A DNA stretch of 64,000 bases from Mesostigma viride (GCA_009746045.1 RPFO01001180.1:62001-126000); one strand, 5' to 3'. Shown: positions 51,758-62,954, numbered from the stretch's first letter. The notes: generated by a model not told the origin, from the letters alone. Numbers and translations are program-made.

Positions 51758-54075
51758 ATGGCCGAACATGTCGAGTGGGACGGAGGTATTGTCTCCGACT
51801 CGGACGACGATGACGATTTTGCGTACCATGACGGAGGGCTCGGTCGTGCTATACTGGCATCCCACGTGCCAAATGCTCTGCAACACCGACGTCCCCTGGC
51901 CCCCCATGTTGGTGGGGGTGGTGAAGAAGGTAGAGCAGCCTGCCGATGAGGGGGGCAGCGAGCCTCACCTGGTCCTCTCTGTATACCGTGCCAGGAGCAT
52001 GACCGATGCTTGGCATCAGTGGGACCCGAACAGCGCCACATGGCCTCTGCCGAGCAAGTCGTCCGCAAACTCCCACACAGTCACCATCGCAGCATCCGAG
52101 GTCATCCTCACCTATTGGATCCCGGCGAAGAAGCCCACCTCGCGCCACTTGGTGTCTTTGGATGCCAAGAAAAAGCTGTCTGCTGCGTGCCTGACCGCGC
52201 TCAAGCAGGTGCCAAGGGACGCAGGTCACCCGACGGTTGACTGGCAACTAGCTTCAACTCCCAAGGGTGTGGTGCGCATGGCTGAACGTTGCTGGCAAAC
52301 GATCTTGGAGCAGGTGATGGGTGGCAAGCTCTGCCTGGTAGGACAACTTGTGTGCAGCTATGAGATTGTGCACGAGTCCGTCGGCGGCCGCACAGTGAAC
52401 CGTCCTAGAAGATTCCATGGTCAAGTGGCAGCTGTGGACACGGAACATGGCAAGGTGGCTATGTTTTGGGGTGCTCAATGGGAAGAGCTGGCGGTGACGT
52501 GTGTGGACCTCCCAGAATTGGGGAAGGAAATCTGTGGATGCCCCGGTGTGTCCGTCCCTCCTCTGCAAGCGTCTGAGATCGCCGTTGCCGAGTCCCGCTT
52601 ACGTGCGGAGGTGCACGCTGCGCTGACCAGCGCAACTGCGCGCAGCTCGCCTGAGGCAGCGCGCGGCACGGCCGACACAACTAAGCGCAAGCCGCCTGCG
52701 CCTGCAGCAACCAGCACAGCCACGCGCAACCCACGTGCGGTGGCGACCAACTTGCGCGCAGCAGTGCGCGCCCTGAATGATAAGGCTGCAAGTGACTTGC
52801 GTGCGCCCGCGCGTGCGGCCACCGGCGCGGCTGCACCTGCCAACTCGCCTGCGCCTGCACTCACGGCCACCGGCGCGGCTGCACCTAGCAAGTCGCCTAC
52901 GCCCGCGCGCGCGGCAGCCGGCGTGGCTGCACCTGCCAACTCGCCTGCGCCTGCACTCACGACCACCGGCGTGGCTGCACCTAGCAAGTCGCCTACGCCC
53001 GCGCGCGCGGCAGCCGGCGTGGCTGCACCTGCCAACTCGCCTGCGCCTGCACTCACGACCACCGGCGCGGCTGCACCTAGCAAGTCGCCTACGCCCGCGC
53101 CTGCGGCCCCCGGCGCGGCTGCACCTGCCAACTCGCTTGCGCCTGCGCGCGCGGCAGCACCTGCCAACTCGCCTGCGCCTGCGCGCGCGGCCACCTGCGC
53201 GGCTGCACCTGCCAACTCGCTTGCGCCTGCGCGCGCGGCAGCACCTGCCAACTCGCCTGCGCCTGCGCGCGCGGCCACCGGCGTGGCTGCACCTGCCAAC
53301 TCGCTTGCGCCTGCGCGCGAGGCAGCACCTGCCAACTCGCCTGCGCCTGCGCGCGCGGCAGCACCTGCCAACTCGCTTGCGCCTGCGCGCGCGGCAGCAC
53401 CTGCCGACTCGTCTGCGCCTGCGCCCGCGGCCACCGGCGCGGCTGCACCTGCTGACTCGCCTGCGCCTGCGCGCGCGGCAGCCGGCGTGGCTGCACCTGC
53501 CAACTCGCTTGCGCCTGCGCGCGCGGCAGCACCTGCCAACTCGCCTGCGCCTGCGCGCGCGGCCACCGGCGTGGCTGCACCTGCCAACTCGCCTACGCCC
53601 GCGCCTGCGGCCACCGGCGCGGCTGCACCTGCCAACTCGCTTGCGCCTGCGCGCGCGGCAGCACCTGCCAACTCGCCTGCGCCTGCGCGCGCGGCCACCT
53701 GCGCGGCTGCACCTGCCAACTCGCTTGCGCCTGCGCGCGCGGCAGCACCTGCCAAACTCGCCTGCGCCTGCGCGCGCGGCCACCGGCGTGGCTGCACCTG
53801 CCAACTCGCCTACGCCCGCGCCTGCGGCCACCGGCGCGGCTGCACCTGCCAACTCGCTTGCGCCTGCGCGCGCGGCAGCACCTGCCAACTCGCCTGCGCC
53901 TGCGCGCGCGGCCACCTGCGCGGCTGCACCTCCCGACTCGCCTGCGCCTGCGCGCGCGGCAGCCGGCGCGGCTGAAGAAGATATGTTGTCTGATTCCCGT
54001 CGTCGCCGGGCACACCGTTACATAGTGTGTCCGGACAGTGATAGCGATGGAGCCCCGGAGGCTATGGAAACATGA
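51758..54075 (+). CDS. Alanine/proline-repeat protein of unknown function (gene B)
   Basis: Best reading: ATG at 51758 (MAEHVEWDGGIVSDSDDDDD), a frame change near 51835 into SVVLYWHPTCQML and the main frame, and a second near 53755 caused by one extra A in the repeat, ending at 54075. The N-terminal 250 residues look folded; PPMLVGVVKKVE, WDPNSATWPLPS and SEVILTYWIP resemble the small barrel-like or BAH-like ends seen in some transposon proteins, an uncertain comparison. Then come about 330 residues of APANSPAPARAA-type repeats, and an acidic/basic end (EEDMLSDSRRRRAHRY, DSDSDGAPEAMET). Divergent from gene A. Confidence 0.5.
52800..53970 (+). repeat. Coding minisatellite in gene B
   Basis: Repeats of 36 and 60 bp built from GCACCTGCCAACTCGCCTGC and GCGCGCGGCAGC. 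They are in frame except for one extra A at about 53755. Confidence 0.9.
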
Positions 54076-54860
54076 AGTCGCGGTTGCTACCATTGTTGCT
54101 ACCAATGATTGCTATGTGTGCACCATGGCTGCGAACATTGCTGCTTCCTTTGCTGCTTCTCCGCTGATATGCCGTGCTTTTGATTCACTCTCTGCCATGC
54201 ATGCCAGTGTAGTGCTGCCACCATTGTCATGATGTAACTTGTCAACACCAATGCATGTTCTGATTCTGATGTGATTGATTATATTCCTGGCCTGCATGAG
54301 TCTGTTGAGGTTGTTTGTCGCTGCTGCGGCTGCTATGACCATTACTAGTGTGCTCATGTGAGTTTTTTGCCATGTCCATTTGCGCAGTCATGGAGCATTT
54401 CAAGGTTTGCCCGAGATTTACGAGACCCAAGTGTCAGTCATTTTCCGCGAAGCCGCGATATAATCCCTGACAGAAACTGGCAAAAACCACATGGAACATA
54501 TGCAGAATCCTCCTTGATAATGTCTCATGTAGTAGATACATTCCAGCCTTTGCAATTACAATCACGTCACTAAATTTTAAAGTATGCAAAATTACAAGCT
54601 GTGAGTGCAATTGTCTCTACTCATCATAAGATACCAGCTTGACAATCATGAATGCCCATTTGGTTACAGCATATAAGGCAACTTGTCATTATATAACACA
54701 ATTATTGACTTGAAACTCCTCGACCAATGCAAAAATTTGCCCAAACCTTCTATCAAACTATTTTGGGAAGTCCACAGCATCCAAAAAACACATTTTTCAA
54801 ATTTTCATTTAGGACAGACCTGCAGCCTCCCAAATCTGTCCTAACCCAAACAAACCACCC
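54076..54860. other. Unassigned region and array flank
   Basis: No gene recognised. 54806-54858 (ATTTAGGACAGACCTGCAGC; CTGTCCTAACCCAAACAAAC) is the inverse counterpart of the flank at 46655-46697. Confidence 0.45.
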
Positions 54861-55703
54861 ATGGATGGATGGATGGATGGATGGATGGATGGATGGATGG
54901 ATGGATGGATGGATGGATGGATGGATGGATGGATGGATGGATGGATGGATGGATGGATGGATGGATGGATGGATGGATGGATGGATGGATGGATGGATGG
55001 ATGGATGGATGGATGGATGGATGGATGGATGGATGGATGGATGGATGGATGGATGGATGGATGGATGGATGGATGGATGGATGGATGGATGGATGGATGG
55101 ATGGATGGATGGATGGATGGATGGATGGATGGATGGATGGATGGATGGATGGATGGATGGATGGATGGATGGATGGATGGATGGATGGATGGATGGATGG
55201 ATGGATGGATGGATGGATGGATGGATGGATGGATGGATGGATGGATGGATGGATGGATGGATGGATGGATGGATGGATGGATGGATGGATGGATGGATGG
55301 ATGGATGGATGGATGGATGGATGGATGGATGGATGGATGGATGGATGGATGGATGGATGGATGGATGGATGGATGGATGGATGGATGGATGGATGGATGG
55401 ATGGATGGATGGATGGATGGATGGATGGATGGATGGATGGATGGATGGATGGATGGATGGATGGATGGATGGATGGATGGATGGATGGATGGATGGATGG
55501 ATGGATGGATGGATGGATGGATGGATGGATGGATGGATGGATGGATGGATGGATGGATGGATGGATGGATGGATGGATGGATGGATGGATGGATGGATGG
55601 ATGGATGGATGGATGGATGGATGGATGGATGGATGGATGGATGGATGGATGGATGGATGGATGGATGGATGGATGGATGGATGGATGGATGGATGGATGG
55701 ATG
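54861..55703 (+). repeat. (ATGG)n array 2
   Basis: About 210 uninterrupted tetranucleotide units. The long open frames through it are artefacts. Confidence 0.98.
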
Positions 55704-55834
55704 TCAGGCTTGTCTTACATGATGCAGTGGAACTTTGGTGCTGGAGGGTTAATTGTGGCCCGGTCTGGTTTAGCTTCAGTGCTCTCATGTCGGCCTTCAT
55801 TTGTAATTATTTGAATGCATGCCCATTGGGCCAT

Positions 55835-56154
55835 TAATTAATTAATAGACACGTGACTGCGTCACGTGAGCATAAGTCCTCAGTGGGAGGGGAACATGGG
55901 ATGGAATGGATGGTGTAAGCTATCTAGGTCCTAGTTACGGGGGTGTGGGCACCGCGGCCCGAATCGCTATGAATGCCATACTTGGTCACACGCGGAGCCC
56001 CCACAGGCTTGGGGGTGGTCTCCTTCATCACTACTTGCCATCTATCCTTGCGCACCATCTGCCTCCATATTACAGACAAACCAGGAGGCTGCCCGGGGGT
56101 GAGCCCGTCACGTCTAGTGTAGCACATGTCCATGCCGAGTCTATCACGAAAAGT
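55835..56154 (-). mobile_element. 5'-truncated LINE with 12-bp target duplication
   Basis: 320 bp of LINE 3' end, starting (plus strand) with (TTAA)n and the CACGTGAC-TGC-GTCACGTG hairpin. CCATTGGGCCAT is duplicated at 55823-55834 and 56155-56166. It encodes the end of the LINE protein (about 56150-55930), longer than in the copy at 18110. It gives the empty-site sequence for the gypsy and foldback insertions at 5101 and 14560. Confidence 0.9.
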
Positions 56155-56166
56155 CCATTGGGCCAT

Positions 56167-56907
56167 GCATAGTGTATATTTTTTATGCATGCACGCCCAT
56201 TATGTATCGCTGGGTCCATCCCATCAATGCTTGTTTATTGCCAGGTCTGGTGTAAGTAAGTTAGTACTTGCGTGTCATGCGCATGGGCATGTTTAGAGTA
56301 CTATGCTAATCTCTTTAGAGACATGTAATTACACGGAAGTTACAAATCTCATCTGCATCATGCCCCAAGACACTACATCAAAGAATCAAATAAAATTATA
56401 ACATGCCTCCGTTGGGAGATCATGCAGCACATGCATATTCCTTGCTGAATGGGTAGAGGTGGGTCAAGCCGCGACATCGAAATAAGCTAACTCTAAGCTA
56501 TCTAGTCGATCTACAAAATACTAACTACACTTCTCCCCAAAGCGCCCCTTCCGCTTTGGGGGAGGGGGCTTACCCACATGGGCTGGCGTGTGAGCCGGGA
56601 CATTGGTCTTCCACCTCTTCTTGTTCTGCATAGGAACAGAGAGCGAAGAAATGCGGTGTGGGGACCCCTTCTCGTGGTAATGCGTTACATGTACTCCCCA
56701 CCGGGCTTTGCTCTTCATGGGTTCATAAAGACAACAATTATTCAGTAAGAATTTAATAAATTAGGAACATATATCCGTTGGGAGTCACTGTTATACATAT
56801 ACCTGAAAAGGGGCATATGATTTTAAATACATTCTGAGCTACAACCTGCACGTGCATGGGTTTAGTTAACTGGCACCTATACTAGAGGCCTGACATGGGG
56901 TGGAGCT
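56167..56907. other. Short retroposon ends and an unassigned ORF
   Basis: Two sequences with TCCGTTGGGAG next to AT-rich tails (56396-56430, 56750-56795) resemble the 3' ends of the SINE-like family. Between them a minus-strand ORF of 65 codons (56718-56521, MKSKARWGVHVTHYHEKGSP) is basic and protein-like, but not recognised. Confidence 0.35.
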
Positions 56908-57036
56908 TCAGTGCTTCCCCGCCTTCTCCTTCTCCCACACTGGGTGCTCCGCGTCCTTCTTCTCCGGCCCTGCCCATGGGTGCACCGGCCCCGCCTCCTC
57001 CTTCTCCTCACGGGACGATTCGCGCTCCACGCATGG
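56908..57036 (-). CDS. Probable terminal exon of an unknown gene
   Basis: 43 codons ending in TGA at 56908, preceded by a branch-point-like CTAAC and a TGCTGCAG acceptor just above 57036. The peptide is highly charged (ERESSREEKEEAGPVHPWAG, EHPVWEKEKAGKH). The upstream exon could be the open stretch near 57119-57220, or may have been displaced by the PLE insertion. Product unknown. Confidence 0.4.
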   Translation of the reverse strand, partial: PCVERESSREEKEEAGPVHPWAGPEKKDAEHPVWEKEKAGKH

Positions 57037-57220
57037 CTGCAGCATCAGTTAGCACGGGCAAGACATAGCAGTAACCGCGCTATGGCTGTTCTAGCACCAG
57101 CCTAGCAGACTTCCATGATCACTCAGCAAACCCACGACAGCTAAACCCTTGGCTGTCACAACCAGTCCATGCATCATTAAGTATGGGTACAGGGAAAGCT
57201 TCCCGCATATCCATGGCCAT

Positions 57221-57500
57221 ATCGCAGCAACTGGTGCTCACCACTAGACACTCCCGGCCAGCTAGGCTAGAAACACACGCCCTGATCAAGCATGCTGTTT
57301 CCGGCCCCACCGTCTAGGTCATCTAGTCGCTCCACACGTAAGCCAGCCATAATTTCAATGCACAAGGATACACATTTCCATCACCATTCATCTTCATCAT
57401 CCTGAACGACTCGAAAACGCGGAAAAGATAACGGCAGGCTCGAGCTACCATGGTCCGGATTCTCCCGATTTCTGGCCTGCGCTGGTTGTCTCTTTGATAT
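57221..57500 (+). repeat. PLE left pseudo-LTR
   Basis: Begins ATCGCAGCAACTGGTGCTCA and ends GTCTCTTTGATAT; near identical to 61774-62052. Confidence 0.9.
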
Positions 57501-58435
57501 TAGATTGGTTGAATATAGTTCGTTTTCGGCTAGGAGGCGTGGCCTTTGCATGACGGGCAAGAGGATTTCAGCCGTGGGCAACCAAGCACACATGTCGTCG
57601 GGCTAGTCCGACGAGTGCGCACGTGAACCGGCACTCCCGGTCACACACGACACCATAGAGATAGTCAGCTGCACCGCCTCATGTCGGCGAAACCCATAGT
57701 TCCATCGGAATCGTTTCAGCGGCCGGCATTTCCTCTCCGCGTTTCCTCAACCTCGTTTTCAGGATCATACTCATCGTTCCTGCATTTTCCTCTTCCACGC
57801 AGGTTGTGGCTTTTTTGAAAGCCACGAATGTACCCGGGGATGGGACGCTTCGGCTGCCTCAATGCCTACACATTCAATACGATGTCCCCCTCTCACCTTC
57901 CTCCATCATTCCGCTCACATTGCACTACGTGTCTGTGTTTTGTTCTTTTTCTTGTTCTCGTTTGTTTTGCTGTTCTTGTCCTTTTTCTTTTACTTTTACT
58001 GAGGGAGCTAGGCTGGGCTGCGCGCTGTGTGTGCTACTCTCGTGTTTTTCTGTGGGCACTTGAGAGACTAACCAAGGATCGGGCCCCCCACACGGCAATA
58101 TCAGCCTTTGCTTTTGTTTACCCTCCCATATCTCTTTACAAACGCCAAAAAAACACAAAGGCAGGAGCACGGTGACTCATCTGGAACATGAAGAAGGGAA
58201 ATCTTTTCGTTACAGGAAAGAGGTGTCAAGTATGACAATTGGAAGGCCCCCCCACTGGGAATCCACATGTTCCGAGTCCATTCAGCTGTGTTGTTAGCCA
58301 CATCCTGCCCCGGGGAGATGCATCATGGACCACCGCTATCGCGTAACGGGTGTTACGCAGTGAATATTGACTTACCTCAATATGCTCCGCTCTGGTTCTG
58401 TTTGATGTCTTAGCTCTCAGTGCATCTGAATCATC
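57501..58435 (+). other. PLE 5' non-coding region
   Basis: Contains a pyrimidine-rich stretch at 57930-58000. No upstream coding exon could be identified; the reading frame of the ORF has a TGA just ahead of its ATG. Confidence 0.5.
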
Positions 58436-61400
58436 ATGAAACACCTTATGACTTTCTGGCATGCTCTTACCCTCCACAGAATACGGCAATCCAGTGGCAT
58501 TGATTACCGGAAGTACACTGCTATTTCTCGGCAGTTCCCCTATCGTATCTCCTCACAGGCATGGCGGAAGCGTTGTCGCATCAACACGCGCCATAACCAT
58601 CACTGCAAGGATGACCATACTCTACGTCGCCTCCGGCGCTTACAGCGCACGCATTTGTCGCTTACCAACTCCACTCGCCCACACCCCGTAAGCACCCATC
58701 GCGTCATTTATGCCATTTACAACCGCAGGTACCCTCAGCGTATCTACGTTGGCCAGACGCAACGGGATGCCTGGACGCGTTTTCAGGAACATGTCCGAGC
58801 GGCACGCCGCCTTCATATTGGCCGCCCTGCCGCCAACGACGACACCCCCCTACATGGCGCCATGGCCCAATACGGGTGGTGGGATTGGCGAGTCGTCCCC
58901 TTGGAACATGTCCCCGGCACCTTTACCGGCGCCGCTTTTCGCAAAGCCGCAGGGCATCGGGAAACGTTTTGGAAACGAATGTTACATGCATTTCTGCCCC
59001 ACGGTTTTTGCATTGAAGGCAAGAGTTTCAAAGCTCGGTCTCGCCGCCGCCCGCCTCCCCTCCGTCCCCGCCCTCTTATGTTCATCCGTGCCTGGCGTCT
59101 GAAGCACAATCTCCACCCATATCGCCCCTATCCCCCCAGCGTCACCCCGGCCCCTCCACCTTCCACACATGTGTCCACCGATCCTTCCCTTTACTCCACC
59201 AGTCTCCGCTGCTTACGTCACATGTCTCGGCTTATGCAACGCGGCAACTTTCATGCATCCTATCTCGAAGCCTGCAGCTTGAAGAAGCTTACCAGCTTAC
59301 ACATTGCCGTCGGGTCGTGCTCCCCAGCTGATCTGCAAGTCCCCCGCTCCCATGCCACTAGTCTGCGAGGCCTTCTCTCACGTATCATTCGGCACCGTGT
59401 CAATGGGAATGCAGATGCACTGCGTCCGCGCCGTTTGCTGATCTCACCTTTCATTCATGCTGCGATGGATGAGCTGTGTTTGCCACACATTCTGCATTTG
59501 CCGCAAGTGCAGGCTGCGATGCCGCTCGTGGTGCGCAACACTTTCGGCACTCCCATTGCCGCCTGGCATTACTCTCCCACCTTGGGACAAATGGTTTTCA
59601 GCAACGGGAAGGTCAGCCGCGATACAACGCCCACCGAGCTGGCCACCATCTTGGCAGGGCCCTGCCCCTGCCAACAACAACGGTATTTCAAGTACCTTGA
59701 TCCCACCTCACAGCACGTCATGACCGCTGACCTCAGCATCCTGCCGAGCCACACGCTTGTAGACCTTTTTGCCAAAGGCACCAAGTTTCGGCCGTGGGTC
59801 CAGCGCACGTGTGCCAAAGAGGTGAATGCACTGCTCTCCACATCACTGCGCAAATTCTGCAATGCCATGAGCACGGACCTACAGCTTGCTCCCCTTGCCA
59901 TGGAACCGTGGTTTCGCGCCGTCATTCACGAATGCAATGCACGTCTCACCAGGCTTGATTACCGTCTCCAGCAGGTCCACCGCACCACCTGGCTCAACAC
60001 CACAGATAAAGCACTTCTTGACCACTTCAAGCAGGACTTTATCATCACGTGTGTTGACAAGAGTGCCAACAACTTTGCTTTCATATGCAAGAAGCACTAC
60101 CTTGCTACTTTGCAACACGAGTTGGCGTCCAGCCCTACCTATGTTCAGCGTGCACAGTCCACCGCCAGTATCACTGCTGCTCATCGGGCTTTTCTGCACA
60201 GCCAAAACATTTTTGCTCGGGCATTCCTTAAGCGGCAGCGACGCGCCACCACCACTACGTTCCCATATCTGTATCTCACTCTTAAGCTGCACAAAACTCC
60301 TGTTGCTTTGCGCACCATTGCTGCGTCGCATTCAGCCCCACTGATGCCTCTCTCGAAACTCATCTGCCATGCTTTGAATGCTCTTCTCCCCGAAGCCAAT
60401 GCATTATGGGTGGAGGTGCTGTCGAATGCCGGGTATGAATGCGCTGGTAGTTGGATCGTCATAGACTCAGCCCAAGTACGCCTACGCCTTGCCGCCCTTA
60501 GCCGTTCTAAGACAGCAGCAGAGAAACGTATACCTATGCCCATAGCCACCTATGATTTCACCACTCTATATACCACACTAGATTTGCACGATTTGAAAGC
60601 TCGTTTAGATAGCCTCCTTACTCGTCTGTATGCACGTAGGCCTCACGGGCGCAACCACCTGCACGTGCGTGTTTCTCAGACCAAGCCCACGGCAACGTGG
60701 CTCTCAGGGATCGCGGCAGGTGCTATCGTGCGGGATGGTTATAATTATATTATCACGAAGGCTGACCTTGTCCATTGGATCTCTTATCTTGTTGATAACA
60801 CCTTCATCTGTTTTGCGGGCAATGTATACCAACAAGCTATCGGCATCCCTATGGGCACTAACTGTGCCGGGCTCCTTGCAAACCTCTATCTATACACTTA
60901 TGAGCTTGCATTCATGGAGAATCTCATTGCCTCAAACGATGATGTTCTCATCAGGCGTTTTATCCATACATGTCGATACATTGATGATGTCATCGCTTTC
61001 GACAACCCTGATTTCGCAACCCATTTGTATATCACCGCTGGTCTGCCTGGCATCTACCCGCAAGCGTCCCTCACATTAAAGCTCACGTCGGAGGATACTC
61101 ATTGCAATTACCTCGATCTTAACATTACCCATAACAAGAAGGGCTGGCGTACGGCTGTCTATGATAAGCGCAAGGATCCTAAATACCAGCAAATTCCTTT
61201 TATTCGTTACCCCGATATTCACAGTCTCCTTTCCCACACAGCAAAATATGGTGTTGTTCTTTCTCAGTTACATCGTTTTTCCCGTCTTTGTTCTTATCGT
61301 GTTGATTTCATCACGACTCTTGTTGAACTCTTGCAGCGTTTATTGGTCAAAGACTATGACCGAGCCATTATGCTCCGTCAAGTCCGATGTTTTTTGCAAC

Positions 61401-61492
61401 GTCACCCACATCTGTTCGGTGCTGCCCCTTGGCACAAGCTCTACAAACAGGTCGTGGACCGGCTGGATCGCATAGTATCTCCGCACATCTGA
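58436..61492 (+). CDS. PLE polyprotein: GIY-YIG endonuclease and reverse transcriptase
   Basis: 1018 codons, uninterrupted, from ATG 58436 to TGA at 61490. A basic His/Cys-containing segment (residues about 44-60) precedes GIY-YIG at about 89-185 (VIYAIYNRRYPQRIYVGQT, RFQEHVRAARR, LHGAMAQYGWWDWRVVPLE). RT lies at about 540-900: YDFTTLYTTLDL (motif A, about 704), GIPMGTNCAGLLANLY (motif B) and CRYIDDVIAF (catalytic YIDD, about 846). RT copies the RNA; GIY-YIG is thought to nick the target. The intact ORF and near identical flanks point to recent activity. Confidence 0.9.
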   Translation: MKHLMTFWHALTLHRIRQSSGIDYRKYTAISRQFPYRISSQAWRKRCRINTRHNHHCKDDHTLRRLRRLQRTHLSLTNSTRPHPVSTHRVIYAIYNRRYPQRIYVGQTQRDAWTRFQEHVRAARRLHIGRPAANDDTPLHGAMAQYGWWDWRVVPLEHVPGTFTGAAFRKAAGHRETFWKRMLHAFLPHGFCIEGKSFKARSRRRPPPLRPRPLMFIRAWRLKHNLHPYRPYPPSVTPAPPPSTHVSTDPSLYSTSLRCLRHMSRLMQRGNFHASYLEACSLKKLTSLHIAVGSCSPADLQVPRSHATSLRGLLSRIIRHRVNGNADALRPRRLLISPFIHAAMDELCLPHILHLPQVQAAMPLVVRNTFGTPIAAWHYSPTLGQMVFSNGKVSRDTTPTELATILAGPCPCQQQRYFKYLDPTSQHVMTADLSILPSHTLVDLFAKGTKFRPWVQRTCAKEVNALLSTSLRKFCNAMSTDLQLAPLAMEPWFRAVIHECNARLTRLDYRLQQVHRTTWLNTTDKALLDHFKQDFIITCVDKSANNFAFICKKHYLATLQHELASSPTYVQRAQSTASITAAHRAFLHSQNIFARAFLKRQRRATTTTFPYLYLTLKLHKTPVALRTIAASHSAPLMPLSKLICHALNALLPEANALWVEVLSNAGYECAGSWIVIDSAQVRLRLAALSRSKTAAEKRIPMPIATYDFTTLYTTLDLHDLKARLDSLLTRLYARRPHGRNHLHVRVSQTKPTATWLSGIAAGAIVRDGYNYIITKADLVHWISYLVDNTFICFAGNVYQQAIGIPMGTNCAGLLANLYLYTYELAFMENLIASNDDVLIRRFIHTCRYIDDVIAFDNPDFATHLYITAGLPGIYPQASLTLKLTSEDTHCNYLDLNITHNKKGWRTAVYDKRKDPKYQQIPFIRYPDIHSLLSHTAKYGVVLSQLHRFSRLCSYRVDFITTLVELLQRLLVKDYDRAIMLRQVRCFLQRHPHLFGAAPWHKLYKQVVDRLDRIVSPHI

Positions 61493-61773
61493 ACCCTGTG
61501 ATGCCAGATCTCCTTTGCGGCCGTTCCGAGCTTGGCACTGGATTCGTTGTCCACATCGTCGCGTCGCTGCCGCAACACGATGTTTTCTGGCATCCGCGGG
61601 CTTTTGGTTCCCGCCGCACATTTGAAAGTGCTGTCCTCCGGCTTTTTGCCTTTGCACCGTGTGCAGTTCTTGGACGTTTGGAATCATGGCATGGCTAACG
61701 TGATGACTGACTAGCTAGACCTTTTCAGTGGTTTTCCATTTGCGGGTATTTCCTCGTAAATGGTGGGAGAGCG
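61493..61773 (+). other. PLE 3' non-coding region
   Basis: Between the ORF stop and the right pseudo-LTR. No further motif seen. Confidence 0.5.
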
Positions 61774-62052
61774 ATCGCAGCAATGGTGCTCACCACTAGA
61801 CACTCCCGGCCAGTTAGGCTAGAAACACACGCCCTGATCAAGCATGCTGTTTCCGGCCCCACCGTCTAGGTCATCTAGTCGCTCCACACGTAAGCCAGCC
61901 ATAATTTCAATGCACAAGGATACACATTTCCATCACCATTCATCTTCATCATCCTGAACGACTCGAAAACGCGGAAAAGATAACGGCAGGCTCGAGCTAC
62001 CATGGTCCGGATTCTCCCGATTTCTGGCCTGCGCTGGTTGTCTCTTTGATAT
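61774..62052 (+). repeat. PLE right pseudo-LTR
   Basis: Direct copy of 57221-57500. Confidence 0.9.
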
Positions 62053-62488
62053 GGATGGCAGCAACACAACGACTTGCCCCCTAGCCCCCCGTGCACACAC
62101 AAAAACGTGGGTCGTGGCTTTCACGCCCCATCCGCCATGCATGACAGCGCGTACCTTACTCGCATTCACACCGGGCTGCATCCCAGCGCCGTTGCTGTCC
62201 CCATGTGACACGTCGGCTGATTAAGCAGATACACAGCAGAGTCTGATGTAAACCGCTAAACCCCAAACCCATGCAGACCACAGTCAAGGACGCGTGCATG
62301 TCAAGCCATGCCAATCGTGAACCGTACAGCAATTTACTTTTCAAGCCTGAAGAGGTGGATAGCAGATAGTAGCCTGGAAGAGGTTACAGGGGCACATGTC
62401 CATTAGCGAGCGGAACAACACAGCTCCCACCCTACAAGCGTACCGCACAATGTCCTCCTGCAATTGTCTGCCGATCTCCCAATCCCGA
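62053..62488. other. Unassigned region
   Basis: Open stretches on the minus strand near 62110-62211 with a possible GTAAGG donor at about 62155, but no recognisable protein. Confidence 0.3.
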
Positions 62489-62580
62489 AGACATCTCCAC
62501 TGCTCTCATGGCGATTGCAAATGCTTCATGCCGCAGACATCTCCACTGCTCTCATGGCGATTGCAAATGCTTGATGCCGC
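62489..62580 (-). repeat. 46-bp tandem duplication
   Basis: Two units (62489-62534, 62535-62580) differing by one base. The length is not a multiple of three, so it would disrupt any reading frame crossing it. Confidence 0.95.
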
Positions 62581-62588
62581 ACCTCTGC

Positions 62589-62954
62589 TTACAGCAGAAA
62601 AGCTTCCTCCGGGCGAGGCACCTGACTGGAACCAACACCCATTCTTTGGCTTGACAACGTGGCCATGACAGCATCGTGAATCTGCTTCGCCAACGCCCAC
62701 ACATCAGGACCCGCGCCCTGCACCGCCATGGCCACAGGCTGCATCGATTGCAATCGATGCAGCATTCACTGCCTGCGCCGCACCATGTACTGCATGCACG
62801 AAAGCCAATGCTGGCTCGGTTATCATGGTCTTGCCCGATTCCTGCTGCTTCTTCTTCTTCGATGCGGTCATGCGCACTTTATACCCCTTCCTCTCCAAGC
62901 ACGCCTTCAGCACCTGGTTCGTGCGGTGCTGAATATGCTTCTGAAGGCGCGCCT
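62589..62954 (-). pseudogene. Downstream continuation of zinc-finger-like gene
   Basis: Right after the TAG at 62955 the same frame is open again (KARLQKHIQHRTNQVLKAC, then a lysine-rich stretch and an alanine-rich helix). A one-frame shift near 62720 leads to PDVWALAKQIHDAVMATLSS, ending at TAA 62589. It reads like the rest of one protein broken by a stop and a frame change. HIQH here could complete a CCHH zinc site with CIDC upstream. Confidence 0.4.

Larger units (their letters stand above)
57221..62052 (+). mobile_element. Penelope-like element with N-terminal GIY-YIG (Naiad/Chlamys type)
   Basis: One intact ORF (58436-61492) lies between direct repeats of 280 bp (57221-57500) and 279 bp (61774-62052), differing by about one substitution and one indel. 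Such repeats (pseudo-LTRs) come from the tandem arrangement usual for PLEs. GIY-YIG ahead of RT is the permuted order described for the Naiad/Chlamys clade. No clear target duplication was found. Confidence 0.85.

Noticed and set aside
52475-53915. Minus-strand ORFs of about 440 codons opposite gene B
   Set aside because: Shadows of the alanine/proline repeat; they have no distinct ends.
57290-57340. Possible hammerhead ribozyme in the PLE pseudo-LTR (minus strand CTAGATGA ... GGAAAC)
   Set aside because: PLEs often carry hammerheads, but the core CTGATGA is not matched (extra A) and the stem II pairing is poor. A covariance-model search would decide.
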